A stretch of 24,055 bases of DNA, taken from assembly GCA_034440255.1 (NCBI GenBank), contig JAWXBU010000018.1, positions 1-24,055 of the forward strand, read 5' to 3'. Origin of the DNA: JAEUIA01 sp034440255. GTDB taxonomy: Bacteria; Planctomycetota; UBA1135; GCA-002686595. A model generated the notes under the pieces. The model did no database searches. It was not told the DNA's origin and saw nothing but the letters and a program-made list of their open reading frames with translations. Position numbers and translations under genes: made by a program. Shown in pieces: positions 23,947 to 24,055 of the stretch. Each line of letters opens with the position of its first letter. The stretch's first letter is position 1.

Positions 23947-24055
23947 CGAATGCCGAACTGCACGCGCGCGGTCCATGCGGCGTGCGGCGCTTGGGCACAC
24001 AGCACTTCGAACGACGCCATTCCCAAAGCGCGCGACACTCGAGTGTTCGAGAGCG
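23943..24055 (-). CDS. 3' end of an unknown gene (partial)
   Basis: A frame entering from the right edge runs for about 37 codons and stops at 23943-23945, giving an ATGA overlap with maf. Such overlaps are the rule at same-strand junctions in this window, which supports a real gene. The visible C-terminus ends in ARVQFGIR. Too little is present to assign a function, and the frame could be chance. Confidence 0.45.
   Translation of the reverse strand, partial: LSNTRVSRALGMASFEVLCAQAPHAAWTARVQFGIR

Overview
The window is high-GC bacterial chromosome, densely coded on both strands. About 17 complete genes and one gene fragment at the right edge can be read. Housekeeping genes (gap, pgk, rpe, accD, tilS, purN, prmC, prfA, rpmE, maf) sit beside secreted proteins of unknown role, an FHA-Ser/Thr kinase and a helicase/exonuclease repair pair. 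The base composition, the kinase with a long extracytoplasmic tail and the frequent Sec-exported proteins suggest a Gram-negative lineage such as Planctomycetota. That is inference; no marker here fixes the phylum.

Layout. Positions 1-691 hold no convincing gene and contain a large imperfect inverted repeat whose arms each carry a 48-bp palindrome. From 7441 down to 692 the minus strand reads gap, pgk, rpe, accD, a secreted serine alpha/beta hydrolase and a small secreted protein. The first four carry carbon from triose phosphates to the pentose phosphates and to malonyl-CoA. A 326-bp divergent gap separates gap from a plus-strand operon at 7768-14962: tilS, yggS, FHA-kinase, yggU/DUF167, a divergent purine nucleoside phosphorylase homologue and purN. 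Every junction in that operon overlaps by 1-4 bases (GTGA, ATGA or TGATG), so translation is probably coupled.

From 19677 down to 15069 the minus strand reads an MrfA (YprA)-type DUF1998 helicase, an MrfB (YprB)-type DEDDh exonuclease overlapping it by four bases, and a membrane-anchored SGNH hydrolase. The first two match the Bacillus subtilis mitomycin-repair pair. From 24055 down to 19895 the minus strand reads the end of an unknown gene, maf, rpmE, prfA, a secreted cysteine-containing protein with its own terminator, and prmC. The rpmE-prfA-prmC translation cluster is therefore interrupted by an exported protein.

No rRNA, tRNA, CRISPR array, transposase or phage gene was seen. The items most worth a second look are the inverted repeat at the left edge, the purine phosphorylase homologue with altered active-site positions, the kinase placed between YggS and YggU, the repeats upstream of mrfA, and the secreted gene inside prfA-prmC.
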